This document shows, in pieces, positions 17,108-29,213 of a stretch of 64,000 nt of DNA; positions within the stretch are counted from its first letter, which is position 1, and every line of letters starts with the position of its first letter. A model generated the notes under the pieces. The model had not been told where the DNA came from. It did no database searches and worked only from the letters and a program-made list of their open reading frames with translations. The translations under genes were made by a program, and so were the position numbers. The stretch covers positions 38,835 to 102,834 of the forward strand of contig JAQTMR010000009.1 of the NCBI GenBank assembly GCA_028714255.1, written 5' to 3'. Origin of the DNA: Phycisphaerae bacterium. GTDB lineage: Bacteria; Planctomycetota; Phycisphaerae; Sedimentisphaerales; Anaerobacaceae.

Positions 17108-17377
17108 TTAGGGCAGTTTTACCAGCTCATACAAGCCGTGGCCGGTGTCGCGGAGTCTTCCCTGTCTGCACAATTCGTTCCAGACCTCCTGCGGAAACTG
17201 GTTTGGCGGCTTGATGGCAAAAACGCCCGTAGGGCCGGTCGAAAGCGCGCTTCGTCCAAGTCGCGAATCGTCATCGAGGGCGGTAAGTTTGAGTCGCTTC
17301 TTGAATGCTTTGATGGCACTTCTGAGAGTCTCCGGTGGTATGCCACCGGCTTGCTCCTGCGGCTGGTGTTCTGTCAT
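17108..17377 (-). CDS. Small protein of unknown function
   Basis: 89 residues, soluble, with a GGAGG site eight bases before the ATG. Segments include PPETLRSAIKAFKKRLKLTALDDDSRLG and QFPQEVWNELCRQGRLRDTGHGLYEL. The second half looks like a compact helical or winged-helix-like end, which is only an impression. It lies between efp and the reductase gene in the same direction. I recognise no named family. Confidence 0.6.
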   Translation of the reverse strand: MTEHQPQEQAGGIPPETLRSAIKAFKKRLKLTALDDDSRLGRSALSTGPTGVFAIKPPNQFPQEVWNELCRQGRLRDTGHGLYELVKLP

Positions 17378-17413
17378 ATTATCCGCCTCCGCATTTATGC
17401 TATTTAATTTATA

Positions 17414-18508
17414 TTAACCGAGGTTCCCATGCCAATCGACCGAGCAGGCATAGTCGAGTAATTTTTTGAAGTACGGCAAGTCCATCGGCGGTAATTCTAT
17501 GTCACTATCGGAGAGGACTTTGTCGGTATTGGTCCTGTCGAAAACAGGTTCTGACTGCATGTAGGGCGCGTAAACCGAAGTTGATTTCTGGATTAGCCTT
17601 TCGATTCTGCTGGGCTTTTCAGTGGTAAAGCTGTCAGCTTTAACGAGTTTATAGCTGCTTAATCCAAAGAGGCTGGAGAAAATCCGGCCGAAGTCTTTCA
17701 TAGTTAAGGGCCTGGGGCTGGTAATATGATAAGTGCCGGGAAGGCCTTTACTGATGATATGAGAGGAAACTTTGGCGAAGTAATCTACGGGGATAATATT
17801 TTTTGTTACGCCTGGTTTTGTTATGACACGGATACAATCTTTCCCCAGGCGCGGCGCGATGAGGGCAAGGGCTTTCATGTAATCATACAACGAGGCAAAA
17901 TGCACCGTTTTCCCATATTGGGAATCTCCGAGGACAATACTCGGGCGGAGAATAACAACGGGCAGAGAATTAGTTTGCGCCCAACTGTGAACGAGCATTT
18001 CCGACCTGCATTTGGTGTCTTCGTAAATGTTATTAAAGGATTGTCCGAGGTCGGTTTCGTCTTCCTTTACGGTGCCGGTTCGTTTTCCGGCGATATAGGC
18101 GCTGCTGACGTGAACCAAGGGCAGAGAGAGTTTGCCAGCGAGTTCGAGGACATTAAGTGTGCCCTGAATGTTCATCGTTTGATGAGATTTGTCGCCGTCG
18201 CCCAAGAATTTCGTGCAGGCGGCACAGTGAATGATTTTGGAAAGCCGATTAAAATTCTTCGAATCTGACTTGAGCCCAAGCTGTTTTTTGCAGATATCTC
18301 CATGAACTATCTCGATATTGTCTTTGAGTCCATTGGCTCCTGTGATATCGAATATTCGATTCAGGCGGGCGGCAGCATCTTTGCTATTGCGGTCCCGCAT
18401 CAGGGCCAGGACTTTTTCGCCCCGCCGGGATAATTCTACGGCAAGCCAGCTTCCGAGGTTGCCGGTTATTCCAGTCAGTAAAACAGTATTTTTCGACGCG
18501 ATTGACAT
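17414..18508 (-). CDS. Extended SDR / thioester-reductase-like NAD(P) protein
   Basis: 364 residues with an N-terminal Rossmann fold (LLTGITGNLGSWLAVELSRRG), a serine/tyrosine region HVSSAYIAG and the catalytic YEDTKCRSE (Tyr-x3-Lys). This places it with the extended short-chain dehydrogenases close to the thioester-reductase / male-sterility group, which reduce acyl thioesters, or with sugar epimerases. The C-terminal 100 residues (ITKPGVTKNIIPVDYFAK onward) bind the substrate in this family. No acyl-carrier partner is nearby, so the substrate is unknown. Confidence 0.8.
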   Translation of the reverse strand: MSIASKNTVLLTGITGNLGSWLAVELSRRGEKVLALMRDRNSKDAAARLNRIFDITGANGLKDNIEIVHGDICKKQLGLKSDSKNFNRLSKIIHCAACTKFLGDGDKSHQTMNIQGTLNVLELAGKLSLPLVHVSSAYIAGKRTGTVKEDETDLGQSFNNIYEDTKCRSEMLVHSWAQTNSLPVVILRPSIVLGDSQYGKTVHFASLYDYMKALALIAPRLGKDCIRVITKPGVTKNIIPVDYFAKVSSHIISKGLPGTYHITSPRPLTMKDFGRIFSSLFGLSSYKLVKADSFTTEKPSRIERLIQKSTSVYAPYMQSEPVFDRTNTDKVLSDSDIELPPMDLPYFKKLLDYACSVDWHGNLG

Positions 18509-18570
18509 AGCACTTTATTCTACCGAGGATTAAACCAAATAACAAGGAAATATCCGGCAGTTAGCAATAG

Positions 18571-19602
18571 TTAGATTTTCCCGGATTTGAGGGATTTCTC
18601 CGTAAAGATAATTATATCGTTCATCATCTGCACAGCTTCGACGGGATGTTTGCCGGCAGCGGTTTCTGCGGAGAGCATTACATAATCGGAACCGTCTATG
18701 ATTGCGTTGGCAACGTCGCTTACCTCGGCGCGCGTGGGCCGGACGTGTTCTGTCATACTTTCGAGCATTTGCGTGGCGGTGATGACAAAGACCCTACAGC
18801 TGAGGCATTTTTTGATAATGATTTTCTGCATTACGGGCACTTCGCAGATTGGCAAAGAGACTCCCATATCGCCGCGGGCAATCATGATGCCGTCGGAGAC
18901 ATTCATTATTTCATCGATATTTTCGATTCCCCTGCGGTTCTCAATCTTGGCAATCAGGGGGCAATTAAAATCGCGGCTGTTGATAAATTCCCTGACGGCG
19001 AGCATGTCTTTTTTATTTCGGACAAAGGACTGGGCGATAAAATCGACGTTGTTTTCTATGCCGAAGAGAAGGTCGTTTTTGTCTTTTTCGGTCAGGCCTG
19101 CGAATTTCAAATTAATGTCGGGGATATTAATTCCTTTGTGTTCCTTTACAATGCCCGGAACAAGGACCTCGGCTTTTAGGCCGGTTTTGTCACGGCCCCT
19201 GACTTTTAAGGCGATGCTGCCGTCATCGATGAAGATATGGCAGCCGGTTTTTATATCCGAGAGAGCGCCATCGTAATCGAAGGGTATGACGTTTTTTTTG
19301 TCGGTTTGCGGTTCGTTAATCAGTGTTACTGTGCTGCCGGCTGCAAGGGTGAGCATTTTCCCTGGGCCTTTGAACAGGCCGACCCTGATTCTGCAGCCTT
19401 CGAGGTCCTGGAGGATTTTTATTTTGTTTTTGCGTGTTTTGTTTAGCGTCCTGACAATATCAATGTTTTGCTTATGGGTTTTGTGGGTTCCGTGAGAGAA
19501 ATTAAGCCTTGCGACATTCATTCCTGCCAGAGCCAGCTTTTTTAAGACGGCGGCAGTACTGCTGGAAGGGCCCAATGTACAGATTATCTTTGTCTTGCGC
19601 AT
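18571..19602 (-). CDS. pyk: Pyruvate kinase, short form without C-terminal domain
   Basis: Converts phosphoenolpyruvate and ADP to pyruvate and ATP. The A and B domains are complete: KIICTLGPSS start, MNVARLNFSHG, the B-domain lid (about 70-165), the catalytic PLIAKIENRRGIENIDEI signature, ARGDMGVSLP and TATQMLESM. The protein stops at residue 343 right after the TIM barrel, whereas standard enzymes have about 470 residues with an allosteric C-terminal domain. The end is a clean stop with no continuing frame seen. It has its own AGGAG site. It may be unregulated or regulated differently. Confidence 0.9.
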   Translation of the reverse strand: MRKTKIICTLGPSSSTAAVLKKLALAGMNVARLNFSHGTHKTHKQNIDIVRTLNKTRKNKIKILQDLEGCRIRVGLFKGPGKMLTLAAGSTVTLINEPQTDKKNVIPFDYDGALSDIKTGCHIFIDDGSIALKVRGRDKTGLKAEVLVPGIVKEHKGINIPDINLKFAGLTEKDKNDLLFGIENNVDFIAQSFVRNKKDMLAVREFINSRDFNCPLIAKIENRRGIENIDEIMNVSDGIMIARGDMGVSLPICEVPVMQKIIIKKCLSCRVFVITATQMLESMTEHVRPTRAEVSDVANAIIDGSDYVMLSAETAAGKHPVEAVQMMNDIIIFTEKSLKSGKI

Positions 19603-19715
19603 TTTTGCTCCTGCAAATTTTGTAAGTTGTGAAACAACTATATCAAAATACGGCTATTTTGTCGATACCGGCAAGCGCAGGACAGGAACGCCGGGCCATA
19701 TACAAACTTATGCGG

Positions 19716-20879
19716 TCAGGTTTGTTTAGGCACAAAGGGGGAGAGTTTGCGGAGCTTGTTGACGATTTCGGGTATTTTTTCGATTGTGTAATCAACTTCC
19801 TTTTCGGTGTTGTATCGGCTGAGGCTAAAACGGATTGAGCCATGAGCGGCAGTGAAGGGGACACCCATAGCGCGGAGAACGTGGGAAGGTTCGAGCGAGC
19901 CTGATGTGCAGGCCGAGCCGGAGGAAGCGCAGATACCGAACTTATCGAGCATAAGCAGGATTGCTTCTCCCTCGATAAATTCGAAACTGATGTTACTCGT
20001 ATTGGGCAGGCGATTTTCGGGGTCGCCATTGACCATACAGTCGGGACATTTTTCGAGGATTGATTTTTCGAGTTTGTCGCGGAGTTGTCTGACTTTTTTA
20101 TTTTCCTCGCTGAAGTTCTGCATCGCCAATTCGCAGGCCCTGCCGAGTCCGATTATGCCGGGGACGTTTTCGGTGCCTGCACGCCGGCCTGACTCCTGAT
20201 GGCCACCAAGCATAAATGGTGCGAGGCGGGTACCCTTTCGGACATAGAGTATTCCGACACCCTTGGGGGCGTGCAGCTTGTGGCCCGATATGCTTAGCAA
20301 GTCGATAGCGCTTTTCGATAAGTTCAAAGGGATTTTGCCGACGGCCTGTACGGCGTCGGTGTGAAAGACGATGCCTTTGCCTGTTACCATTTCGGCGATT
20401 TTTTCGATGGGGAATATCGTGCCTGTTTCGTTGTTGGCATACATAACCGTTACGATAGCGGTGTCTTCGGTGAGAGATTCTGCGAGTTGGTCGATATTGA
20501 GTCTGCCTTTTCTATCGACGGGAATCTCGACGACTGTGTAGCCGTGGTTTTCGAGGTCACGGCAAACACTAAGGACGGCGGGGTGCTCGACGCGAGTGGT
20601 TATAACCTTGTGCTTATCGGGGTAAGCAGCGAGAGTACCTTTGATTGCGGCGTTGTCGCTTTCGGTTCCGCAGCCTGTGAATATGATTTCAGACGGGTCG
20701 CAGCCGAGAAGCACAGCTATCTTTTCGCGGGCTTCGCGGATTTTAATGCCGACCTGTCCGCCGAAGTTGTGCATGCTCGAAGGGTTGCCGTAAAGCTTGC
20801 AGAAGTATGGCTTGATTTCTTCCAATACCTCATCGGCGACTTTTGTCGTGGCGTTATTATCGAAATATATGGTCTTCAT
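19716..20879 (-). CDS. nifS: Cysteine desulfurase
   Basis: PLP enzyme that removes sulfur from cysteine for Fe-S cluster assembly. 387 residues. Visible are the N-terminal YFDNNATTKVA motif, HTDAVQAVGK, the PLP lysine in SISGHKLHAPKG and the active cysteine in ASSGSACTSGS, on the long flexible loop typical of the NifS/IscS group. Its ATG lies 1 base after the nifU stop, so the two are co-translated. The pair acts as sulfur donor and scaffold. Last gene of the Rrf2-headed operon. Confidence 0.95.
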   Translation of the reverse strand: MKTIYFDNNATTKVADEVLEEIKPYFCKLYGNPSSMHNFGGQVGIKIREAREKIAVLLGCDPSEIIFTGCGTESDNAAIKGTLAAYPDKHKVITTRVEHPAVLSVCRDLENHGYTVVEIPVDRKGRLNIDQLAESLTEDTAIVTVMYANNETGTIFPIEKIAEMVTGKGIVFHTDAVQAVGKIPLNLSKSAIDLLSISGHKLHAPKGVGILYVRKGTRLAPFMLGGHQESGRRAGTENVPGIIGLGRACELAMQNFSEENKKVRQLRDKLEKSILEKCPDCMVNGDPENRLPNTSNISFEFIEGEAILLMLDKFGICASSGSACTSGSLEPSHVLRAMGVPFTAAHGSIRFSLSRYNTEKEVDYTIEKIPEIVNKLRKLSPFVPKQT

Positions 20880-20880
20880 T

Positions 20881-21762
20881 TTAGCCCCTGTGGTTATGCG
20901 GCTGCTGGGTTGAGTCTTTATCTTCTTCGACGAAAAGCTTATCTGAAACGAATTCTCTCAGTTTAGTTTCGACGACGTCTTTCATTGTGAATTCGGTCAG
21001 TTTGCACTGGGCGCACATGCCCCTAAAGGCGACGATTACTTTATCGCCTTCGACGTCTATCAGTTCGATGTCACCACCATGCTCACGAAGGGCCGGGCGG
21101 ATTTGTTCATTGATTGTCTGCTGAATCATCTGTATTTTCTGGATGTTCGTCAATTTGCCTGCCCATCGAGGCTGCGTTTCGGTTACCTGGCCTGCTTTGT
21201 CACCCTGGATATTTTTGATTATTTTTTCGATTTCGCCCCTGCAGCCGCCGCAGCCGCCGCCGGCCTTGCAGTAATTTGTTACCTGCTCGACGGTAGTAAG
21301 GTCGTTTTCGCGTATGACCCTTTCGATTTCATCTTCGGTAACGCCGAAGCAGGTGCAGACGACTTTTCCTTTAAGCTCGTGTTTCTTTTTTCCGCCGGTG
21401 TGGTAATTCTCGATAGCTGCTTCGAGGGCTTCTTTGCCCATAACCGAGCAGTGCATTTTTTGTTCGGGCAGGCCGCCGAGGTAATCGGCGATGTCTTTGT
21501 TGGTTACTTTGGCAGCTTCTTCGAGTGTCATGCCTTTTATTATTTCGGTCAGGACCGAGGACGTCGCGATTGCGCTTGCGCAGCCGAAGGTTTTGAATTT
21601 CGCATCTGCGATTCTGCCATCCTTATCGAGCTTGAACGTCAGCTTTAGCGCATCGCCGCAGGCCAGTGAGCCGACCTCGCCTACGCCGTCGGGGTTTTCT
21701 ATTTCTCCGACGTTGTGCGGATTGAAAAAATGGTCCTTAACCTTATCCGTATATTCCCACAT
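20881..21762 (-). CDS. nifU: Fe-S cluster scaffold NifU, three-domain form
   Basis: 293 residues with all three classical parts: an IscU-like scaffold (1-125) with cysteines in LACGDAL, FGCASAI and HCSVMG, a BFD-like [2Fe-2S] domain (about 133-180, VVCTCFGV and GGGCGGC), and a C-terminal Nfu domain (about 205-280) with GMCAQCKL. It accepts sulfur from NifS and passes clusters on. No nitrogenase gene is in the window, so it probably serves general Fe-S assembly. The leader before its ATG consists of the A-rich end of the cassette at 21765-22175, leaving only a poorly placed AAGGAC. Confidence 0.95.
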   Translation of the reverse strand: MWEYTDKVKDHFFNPHNVGEIENPDGVGEVGSLACGDALKLTFKLDKDGRIADAKFKTFGCASAIATSSVLTEIIKGMTLEEAAKVTNKDIADYLGGLPEQKMHCSVMGKEALEAAIENYHTGGKKKHELKGKVVCTCFGVTEDEIERVIRENDLTTVEQVTNYCKAGGGCGGCRGEIEKIIKNIQGDKAGQVTETQPRWAGKLTNIQKIQMIQQTINEQIRPALREHGGDIELIDVEGDKVIVAFRGMCAQCKLTEFTMKDVVETKLREFVSDKLFVEEDKDSTQQPHNHRG

Positions 21763-21764
21763 AA

Positions 21765-24393
<2,629 letters not shown>

Positions 24394-24413
24394 AAAACCT
24401 CCTGAGGGCTTTT

Positions 24414-25343
24414 TTATTTTTTTACCTGCTTGCCGTCTTTCGTGTAAACCAAATCTGCCTTTGGCGTTGTAACGGTAACGCCGGCGGGGACTGGTTCTTT
24501 TATCCAGACGTTTCCGCCGATTACAGCGCCTTTGCCGATAACTACATCGCCGAGTATCGTCGCCTCGGCATAAATTGTTACGTTGTCCTCTATGGTCGGA
24601 TGTCTTTTTCCGCCTTTTATTATTCTTCCTCGTTCGTCCTTCGGGAAACTAAGGGCGCCGAGGGTGGCGCCCTGATAAATTTTAACGTTGTTGCCTATGA
24701 CGGTAGTTTCGCCTATTACGACGCCGGTTCCGTGGTCGATAAAGAAACTTTTGCCTATCGTTGCGCCTGGGTGTATATCGATGCCGGTCCTTGCGTGGGC
24801 ACATTCGGTCATTATGCGGGGAATCAAGGGGACACCTTTCGAGTACAACTCATGGGCGATGCGATACGTCGCAATGGCTATTATGCAGGGATAGCTTATC
24901 ACGACCTCTTCATAAGATTTCGCGGCGGGGTCACCATCAAAGGCGGCGCCGACATCGGCCTTGAGCATTTCTCTAATATGGGGCAGGCGAGCGAGGAGAT
25001 ATTCTGCGGCTTCCTCGGCCATTGCCCTGCATCCGCCGGTGTCGCATTCTTCCATTCTGCAGCGGTATTTGTAAGCGCGCTCAATCTGTTCGGAAAGCTC
25101 GGTATAAACGTGATACAAAATATCAATAACAATGTAATTGATATTCGATTTCGTGACCGTTCGTTTGCCGGTATAGCCCGGGAAAATCAGCTCGGTGAAC
25201 AAGTCGAGAATCTCGACGATTTTATCCCGCACGGGCAGGTTTGAAGCCTCGATAAAATTTATGCCGGAGTCACCCTGAAAGGTTCTGGTAATTTCATTAA
25301 CCAAATTTTCTATTTTTTCGCTGTTCATCCTGTTCTTGCGCAT
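24414..25343 (-). CDS. cysE: Serine O-acetyltransferase
   Basis: 309 residues. It makes O-acetylserine from serine and acetyl-CoA, the substrate of CysK. The N-terminal helical part (1-165) is followed by a left-handed beta helix of hexapeptide repeats ([21 protein letters not shown], then [23 protein letters not shown]). The long N-terminus is like the NifP/EpsC type. The ATG at 25343 has GAGAGG eight bases upstream and is preferred over one 24 bases earlier. It lies between cysK and nadA in the same operon. Confidence 0.93.
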   Translation of the reverse strand: MRKNRMNSEKIENLVNEITRTFQGDSGINFIEASNLPVRDKIVEILDLFTELIFPGYTGKRTVTKSNINYIVIDILYHVYTELSEQIERAYKYRCRMEECDTGGCRAMAEEAAEYLLARLPHIREMLKADVGAAFDGDPAAKSYEEVVISYPCIIAIATYRIAHELYSKGVPLIPRIMTECAHARTGIDIHPGATIGKSFFIDHGTGVVIGETTVIGNNVKIYQGATLGALSFPKDERGRIIKGGKRHPTIEDNVTIYAEATILGDVVIGKGAVIGGNVWIKEPVPAGVTVTTPKADLVYTKDGKQVKK

Positions 25344-25374
25344 TGTCAAATCCTCTCGAAAAGACAAAAGCCTG

Positions 25375-26295
25375 TTATTGAAACATTTCAGTGGAGATAT
25401 ATCTCTCTCCGGTATCGGGCAAAATTACCACTATCGTTTTGCCCTGGTTTTCCGTCCGATTCGAAATTTGAATCGCCGCCCACAAAGCGGCACCGGAGCT
25501 AATCCCGCCTACTATACCTTCTTTCGCCGCTAACTGGCGGGCCGTTTCCATAGCGTCATCGTCGGAGACCTGGATAATCTCGTCGATTATTTTGACGTTC
25601 AACACTTCCGGCAAAAATCCTGGGCCTATACCCTGTATCTTATGGGGGCCCGGCTTGCCGCCCGAAAGCACGGGCGAATCCTTTGGCTCTACCGCGACGA
25701 CTTTGAGATTCTTGTTGTGCTGTTTCAATACCTCGCCGCATCCTGTTATCGTTCCGCCGGTACCGACACCGGCAACAAAAAAATCAACTTTGCCATCGCT
25801 GTCGGCCCAAATCTCCTGCGCCGTAGTTTCCCTGTGAATCTGCGGGTTCGCGGGGTTGTTAAACTGCTGCGGCATAAAGGCGTCAGTGTGTTCGGCCACG
25901 AGCCTTTCGGCCTCTTTCACCGCGCCGGTCATTCCAAGTTCCGCGGGAGTTAAGACAATCTCGGCACCGAATAATTTTAACAGTTTTCTTCTCTCGATGC
26001 TCATCGATTCCGGCATAGCCAGTATCAGGCGGTACCCTTTGGCGGCACAAATGAAGGCAAGTCCTATTCCGGTATTGCCGCTTGTCGGTTCGATTATAAC
26101 TGTTTCTGTTTTTATCAATCCTTTTTCTTCGGCGGCTTCAATCATAGACAAAGCAATCCTGTCTTTGATGCTGCCGCAGGGATTAAACGATTCGAGCTTG
26201 GCCAAGATGGCGGCTTTGCCGGAGCCGAGTTTGTTGATTTGCACCAGGGGAGTGAACCCGACCGCCGCGGTTATATTTTCGAATATGGCACTCAT
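25375..26295 (-). CDS. cysK: Cysteine synthase (O-acetylserine sulfhydrylase)
   Basis: 306-residue PLP enzyme that makes cysteine from O-acetylserine and sulfide. The N-terminal [12 protein letters not shown], the PLP lysine in [23 protein letters not shown], the [12 protein letters not shown] phosphate loop and VGGISSGAA are intact. It directly follows the Rrf2 gene and precedes cysE, so the two steps from serine to cysteine are made together, and its product feeds NifS. Confidence 0.96.
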   Translation of the reverse strand: MSAIFENITAAVGFTPLVQINKLGSGKAAILAKLESFNPCGSIKDRIALSMIEAAEEKGLIKTETVIIEPTSGNTGIGLAFICAAKGYRLILAMPESMSIERRKLLKLFGAEIVLTPAELGMTGAVKEAERLVAEHTDAFMPQQFNNPANPQIHRETTAQEIWADSDGKVDFFVAGVGTGGTITGCGEVLKQHNKNLKVVAVEPKDSPVLSGGKPGPHKIQGIGPGFLPEVLNVKIIDEIIQVSDDDAMETARQLAAKEGIVGGISSGAALWAAIQISNRTENQGKTIVVILPDTGERYISTEMFQ

Positions 26296-26309
26296 AATTT
26301 GTCCTTAAT

Positions 26310-26744
26310 CTATATTTGATAATTTAAGGTCTTTTTATCCTTCGTCCTATTTATCAAATCCTGCAGGGTCATTGACTGCAGGACACTCATAATTGCCTGC
26401 TGAACCTCGGCCCAGACCTGTCTTGTTACACAATCTGTAACTCTCGCACAGTAATTTTTATTTTCAAGGCACTCAACGGTGGTTACAGGTCCTTCAAGGG
26501 CGTTAAAAACATCGCTAAGTTTAATCTGATTGGCGGGTTTAGCAAGGATATAACCGCCTTTGGCGCCCCTGATACTTCTTACAAGCCCTGCCGACTTGAG
26601 TATGGCCATTAACTGTTCGAGATACTTAATGGATATATCCTGCCGATGCGCAATGGTCTTAATCTGCACAGGCCCCTTGCTCTGGTTTGCAGCCAGCTCC
26701 AATGCAGCTCTTACTCCATATCTTGTTCGAGTCGAAAGTTTCAT
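26310..26744 (-). CDS. Rrf2-family transcription regulator (IscR/CymR-like)
   Basis: 144 residues: an N-terminal winged helix (RTRYGVRAALELAANQ, ISIKYLEQLMAILKSAGLVRSIRGAKGGYILAKP) and a C-terminal segment with three cysteines spaced C-x6-C-x5-C (about 93-106). The same number and similar spacing hold the [2Fe-2S] cluster in IscR, while CymR lacks them. As first gene of the cysK-cysE-nadA-metY-nifU-nifS operon it is likely its autoregulated sensor of Fe-S or cysteine status (inference). Confidence 0.9.
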   Translation of the reverse strand: MKLSTRTRYGVRAALELAANQSKGPVQIKTIAHRQDISIKYLEQLMAILKSAGLVRSIRGAKGGYILAKPANQIKLSDVFNALEGPVTTVECLENKNYCARVTDCVTRQVWAEVQQAIMSVLQSMTLQDLINRTKDKKTLNYQI

Positions 26745-26778
26745 AACAATCCACCTATTCCGAAGTATTCCTACCTTA

Positions 26779-26806
26779 TTAGTAGTATATTATATAGAAT
26801 TGTCAA
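26779..26806 (-). promoter_or_regulatory. Promoter of the Rrf2-cysteine-Fe-S operon
   Basis: On the minus strand TTGACA (26806-26801) is followed after 16 bases by TACTAA (26784-26779). The spacer is an AT-only imperfect dyad (ATTCTATATAATATAC), a plausible place for Rrf2 binding. A GGAATA pair lies just downstream. Confidence 0.5.
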
Positions 26807-26974
26807 GATTTGTTTGCAAAAAAGCCTAAAAAACAGCAAAAAGTCCAAGATTCGCCATTTTTGCTTTAAAAACTGCCTGTATAAATGGGCCCGGCGAGGT
26901 CAATTTGATTGACAAGCCGGCAGAACAAGCAGAGAATAAGCTATTATCCTGAACTGATATAAGTAAAAAACCAT

Positions 26975-28024
26975 ATGACTGAATCAAGTAGTGAACTGCC
27001 GGAACTGTCGCTGGAACATTTGCATCGGCTTACCGACGACAAGGGGCTTTTCCAGCACGCAAGGCGCACAACGCCATATCGCAAAGAGGGGTACTGCACT
27101 GACGACAACGCAAGGGCCGTAATTGCGACAGCCTGGTATTATGCCCGTAATCCTGAGCCGGAAGCGCTCGAGCTTTTTAAAATATATCTGGCCTTTACCC
27201 TGAGTTCTCAAAATGGTGACGGCTCGGTTAAAAATCTTATGGGCCCTGAAAGAAGATGGTTAAAGAACGAGCCAGGCAATGATGCGCTGGGCAGAGTATT
27301 GTGGGCGCTGGGGGTAGTTTTAGCGGAGCCGCCTTCGCCGATTTACCTGACAACGGCTAAAGACTGTTTTGACAATCTCATAAGATGCGCAGGCAAGCAA
27401 TATCAAAAAGGCAAGGCGTATTCGATACTCGGTATGAGTGAATATCTCAAGCGGTTTCCTGAAGCCTCTGATATTAAAAAACAAATGGAAACAGCCGCAG
27501 AGAGTCTTATAGCAGAGTACGAAGAAAATAAGTCTGCTGACTGGCAATGGTTCGACGGCGCCCTGACTTATGACAATGCCATTTTGCCGTATGCTTTGTT
27601 TGTCGCCGGGGCCAAGCTCGGAAATAAATACATCGAAGTCGCGGAAAAGACATGCGAATTCCTGCTGGCGAATACTTTCAACGGCGACTATTTCAGCTTT
27701 ATCGGCTGTATGGGATGGTATAAGCGCGGAGGGGCAAAGGCTAAATTTGACCAGCAGCCGATAGAAGCGGCGAGTACGGTGATGATGCTAAGGGCCGCTT
27801 ATGACACAACAGGAAACGACAGATTTTTGACGCTGCAAAGAAAGGCCTTCGACTGGTTTCTCGGTGAAAACGATTTGCATCTTCCGCTGTACGATTCCAA
27901 AAGCAAAGGATGTCACGACGGCCTTATGTCAGACGGCATTAATCCCAACGAGGGCGCGGAAAGCACATTGAGCTTTCTGTTAAGTTTGCTGGCCATAGCC
28001 GAAAGGGCAAAAAAGCAGGTATAA
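26975..28024 (+). CDS. Probable (alpha/alpha) toroid protein, glycosidase-like
   Basis: 349 residues, no signal peptide. The sequence is built of helical hairpins with motifs typical of six-hairpin sugar-active proteins: HARRTTPYRKEGYCTDDNARAVI near the start, WFDGALTYDNAILPYALF in the middle and FDQQPIEAASTVMM late. The same domain is often found at the end of glycosyltransferases or beside mannoside phosphorylases in this phylum, as I recall. No catalytic residue can be assigned with confidence. It stands alone, divergent from the Rrf2 operon, and ends at a clear hairpin. Confidence 0.65.
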   Translation: MTESSSELPELSLEHLHRLTDDKGLFQHARRTTPYRKEGYCTDDNARAVIATAWYYARNPEPEALELFKIYLAFTLSSQNGDGSVKNLMGPERRWLKNEPGNDALGRVLWALGVVLAEPPSPIYLTTAKDCFDNLIRCAGKQYQKGKAYSILGMSEYLKRFPEASDIKKQMETAAESLIAEYEENKSADWQWFDGALTYDNAILPYALFVAGAKLGNKYIEVAEKTCEFLLANTFNGDYFSFIGCMGWYKRGGAKAKFDQQPIEAASTVMMLRAAYDTTGNDRFLTLQRKAFDWFLGENDLHLPLYDSKSKGCHDGLMSDGINPNEGAESTLSFLLSLLAIAERAKKQV

Positions 28025-28051
28025 AAAAACAGGTAGAAAAACCTGCTTTTT
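28023..28051 (+). terminator. Rho-independent terminator, probably bidirectional
   Basis: CAGGT (28030-28034) pairs with ACCTG (28041-28045), extended by an A-run before and CTTTTTG after. The A/T flanks let it work for the + gene ending at 28024 and for the - lipoprotein gene ending at 28099. Confidence 0.65.
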
Positions 28052-28098
28052 GAAGGCACTATGAAATAAAATCCCGTCCGTCTGAACAGTCGGTTATG

Positions 28099-28257
28099 TT
28101 AATATCTGTCGTCGTCAACCTTTTTGCCGCCGAGGATTTCAGCACCCTTCTGGCCTGTCCATTGAATATCGCCGCCTACACCAGCTACAGTTTGACAGCC
28201 TACGAGGGAAAGGCACAGAACAATTAAAATAACGCATAAGATTATCTTTTTTATCAT
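28099..28257 (-). CDS. Entericidin-like small lipoprotein
   Basis: 52 residues from the ATG at 28257 (GGAG eight bases upstream). The N-terminus is a lipoprotein signal (MIKKIILCVIL then LSLVGC), and after the lipidated cysteine comes QTVAGVGGDIQWTGQKGAEI, the pattern of EcnA/EcnB entericidins. In enterobacteria these are a membrane toxin-antidote pair. Here only one copy is present, so a toxic role is not implied. A start at 28296 is unlikely. Confidence 0.75.
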   Translation of the reverse strand: MIKKIILCVILIVLCLSLVGCQTVAGVGGDIQWTGQKGAEILGGKKVDDDRY

Positions 28258-28409
28258 ATTCTCAACTCCATTTCCCTGCCGATAAAAGCTCAACAAGGCG
28301 ATTCAAAGATATTTGCAAAAAACCATAAAACATCTTATATAATACTATCGGACAAATATTGCCGGTCAAATAATTAAAATCATAGTAATTTATGCCGAGG
28401 AGAAATCAA

Positions 28410-29180
28410 ATGAAAATCGGCAGTTTTAACGTCAATTCGCTGCGTGTTCGTTTGCCAATAGTTCTTCGGTGGCTCGCGGAGCACCAGCCGAGCGTTTTGG
28501 CTGTTCAGGAAACCAAGGTTCAGGATGTTGATTTTCCAACGGAAGCGTTCGAGACAGCCGGTTATAAATACGTCTTCAAGGGGCAAAAAAGTTACAACGG
28601 CGCAGCGATTTTCAGTAAGACCAAGATAAAAAACGCGAGGTTCGGTTTCGACGAGGAGCCGAGGGACGAGGCCCGTTTGATTGCGGCTGAAATCGACGGG
28701 GTTATCATCGTTAATACTTATATTCCGCAGGGTGATTCGCCCGAATCCGAGAAGTTCAGTTACAAGCTGAAGTGGTTCGACCGGCTGCTGGAATTTTTCA
28801 AAAAGAACTTCAAACCAACAGACCCTATTCTTTGGGTGGGCGATTTCAATGTAGCCCCATTGCCAATCGATGTGTATGACCCGAAAAGGCTGTTGGGACA
28901 TGTTTGTTTTTGTCCGGAGGTTACGGACGCGTTTAATAAGGTCGTCGAGTGGGGATTTGTCGATGTATTCAGAATTCATTGCAGCGAGACGGGACAATAC
29001 AGCTTCTGGGATTACCGGATGCCGAACGCATTTGCGCGCAACCTCGGCTGGCGACTGGACCACATAATGGCAACAAAACCGATGGCGGAAAAATGCACGG
29101 GCTGCTATATCGACAAAGCCCCCCGCATCGCAGATAAACCGAGCGACCATACGCCTATTGTCGCAGAATTCAACTGGTAG
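28410..29180 (+). CDS. xthA: Exodeoxyribonuclease III
   Basis: AP endonuclease and 3'-5' exonuclease for base excision repair, 256 residues. The ATG at 28410 has GAGGAG seven bases upstream and starts with the canonical MKIGSFNVNS, so an ATG 18 bases earlier is rejected. Catalytic motifs: QETKVQD (metal Glu), WVGDFNVAP, the WRLDHIMAT segment and SDHTPIV at the end (catalytic Asp-His). Followed by a loopless T-rich palindrome and the toxin-antitoxin pair. Confidence 0.95.
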   Translation: MKIGSFNVNSLRVRLPIVLRWLAEHQPSVLAVQETKVQDVDFPTEAFETAGYKYVFKGQKSYNGAAIFSKTKIKNARFGFDEEPRDEARLIAAEIDGVIIVNTYIPQGDSPESEKFSYKLKWFDRLLEFFKKNFKPTDPILWVGDFNVAPLPIDVYDPKRLLGHVCFCPEVTDAFNKVVEWGFVDVFRIHCSETGQYSFWDYRMPNAFARNLGWRLDHIMATKPMAEKCTGCYIDKAPRIADKPSDHTPIVAEFNW

Positions 29181-29190
29181 GAAACGTCTC

Positions 29191-29207
29191 AAAAAGGCCT
29201 TTTTTTT
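29191..29207 (+). terminator. T-rich palindrome after xthA
   Basis: AAAAAGGCCTTTTTTTT follows the xthA stop by 10 bases. A small stem with a T-run that could end transcription. The stem has no real loop, so it may be weak. Confidence 0.4.
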
Positions 29208-29213
29208 ACAAAT

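Noticed and set aside
19716..21762. nifU/nifS as part of a nitrogenase cluster
   Set aside because: No nif structural or regulatory gene in the window. The neighbours are cysteine and NAD genes.
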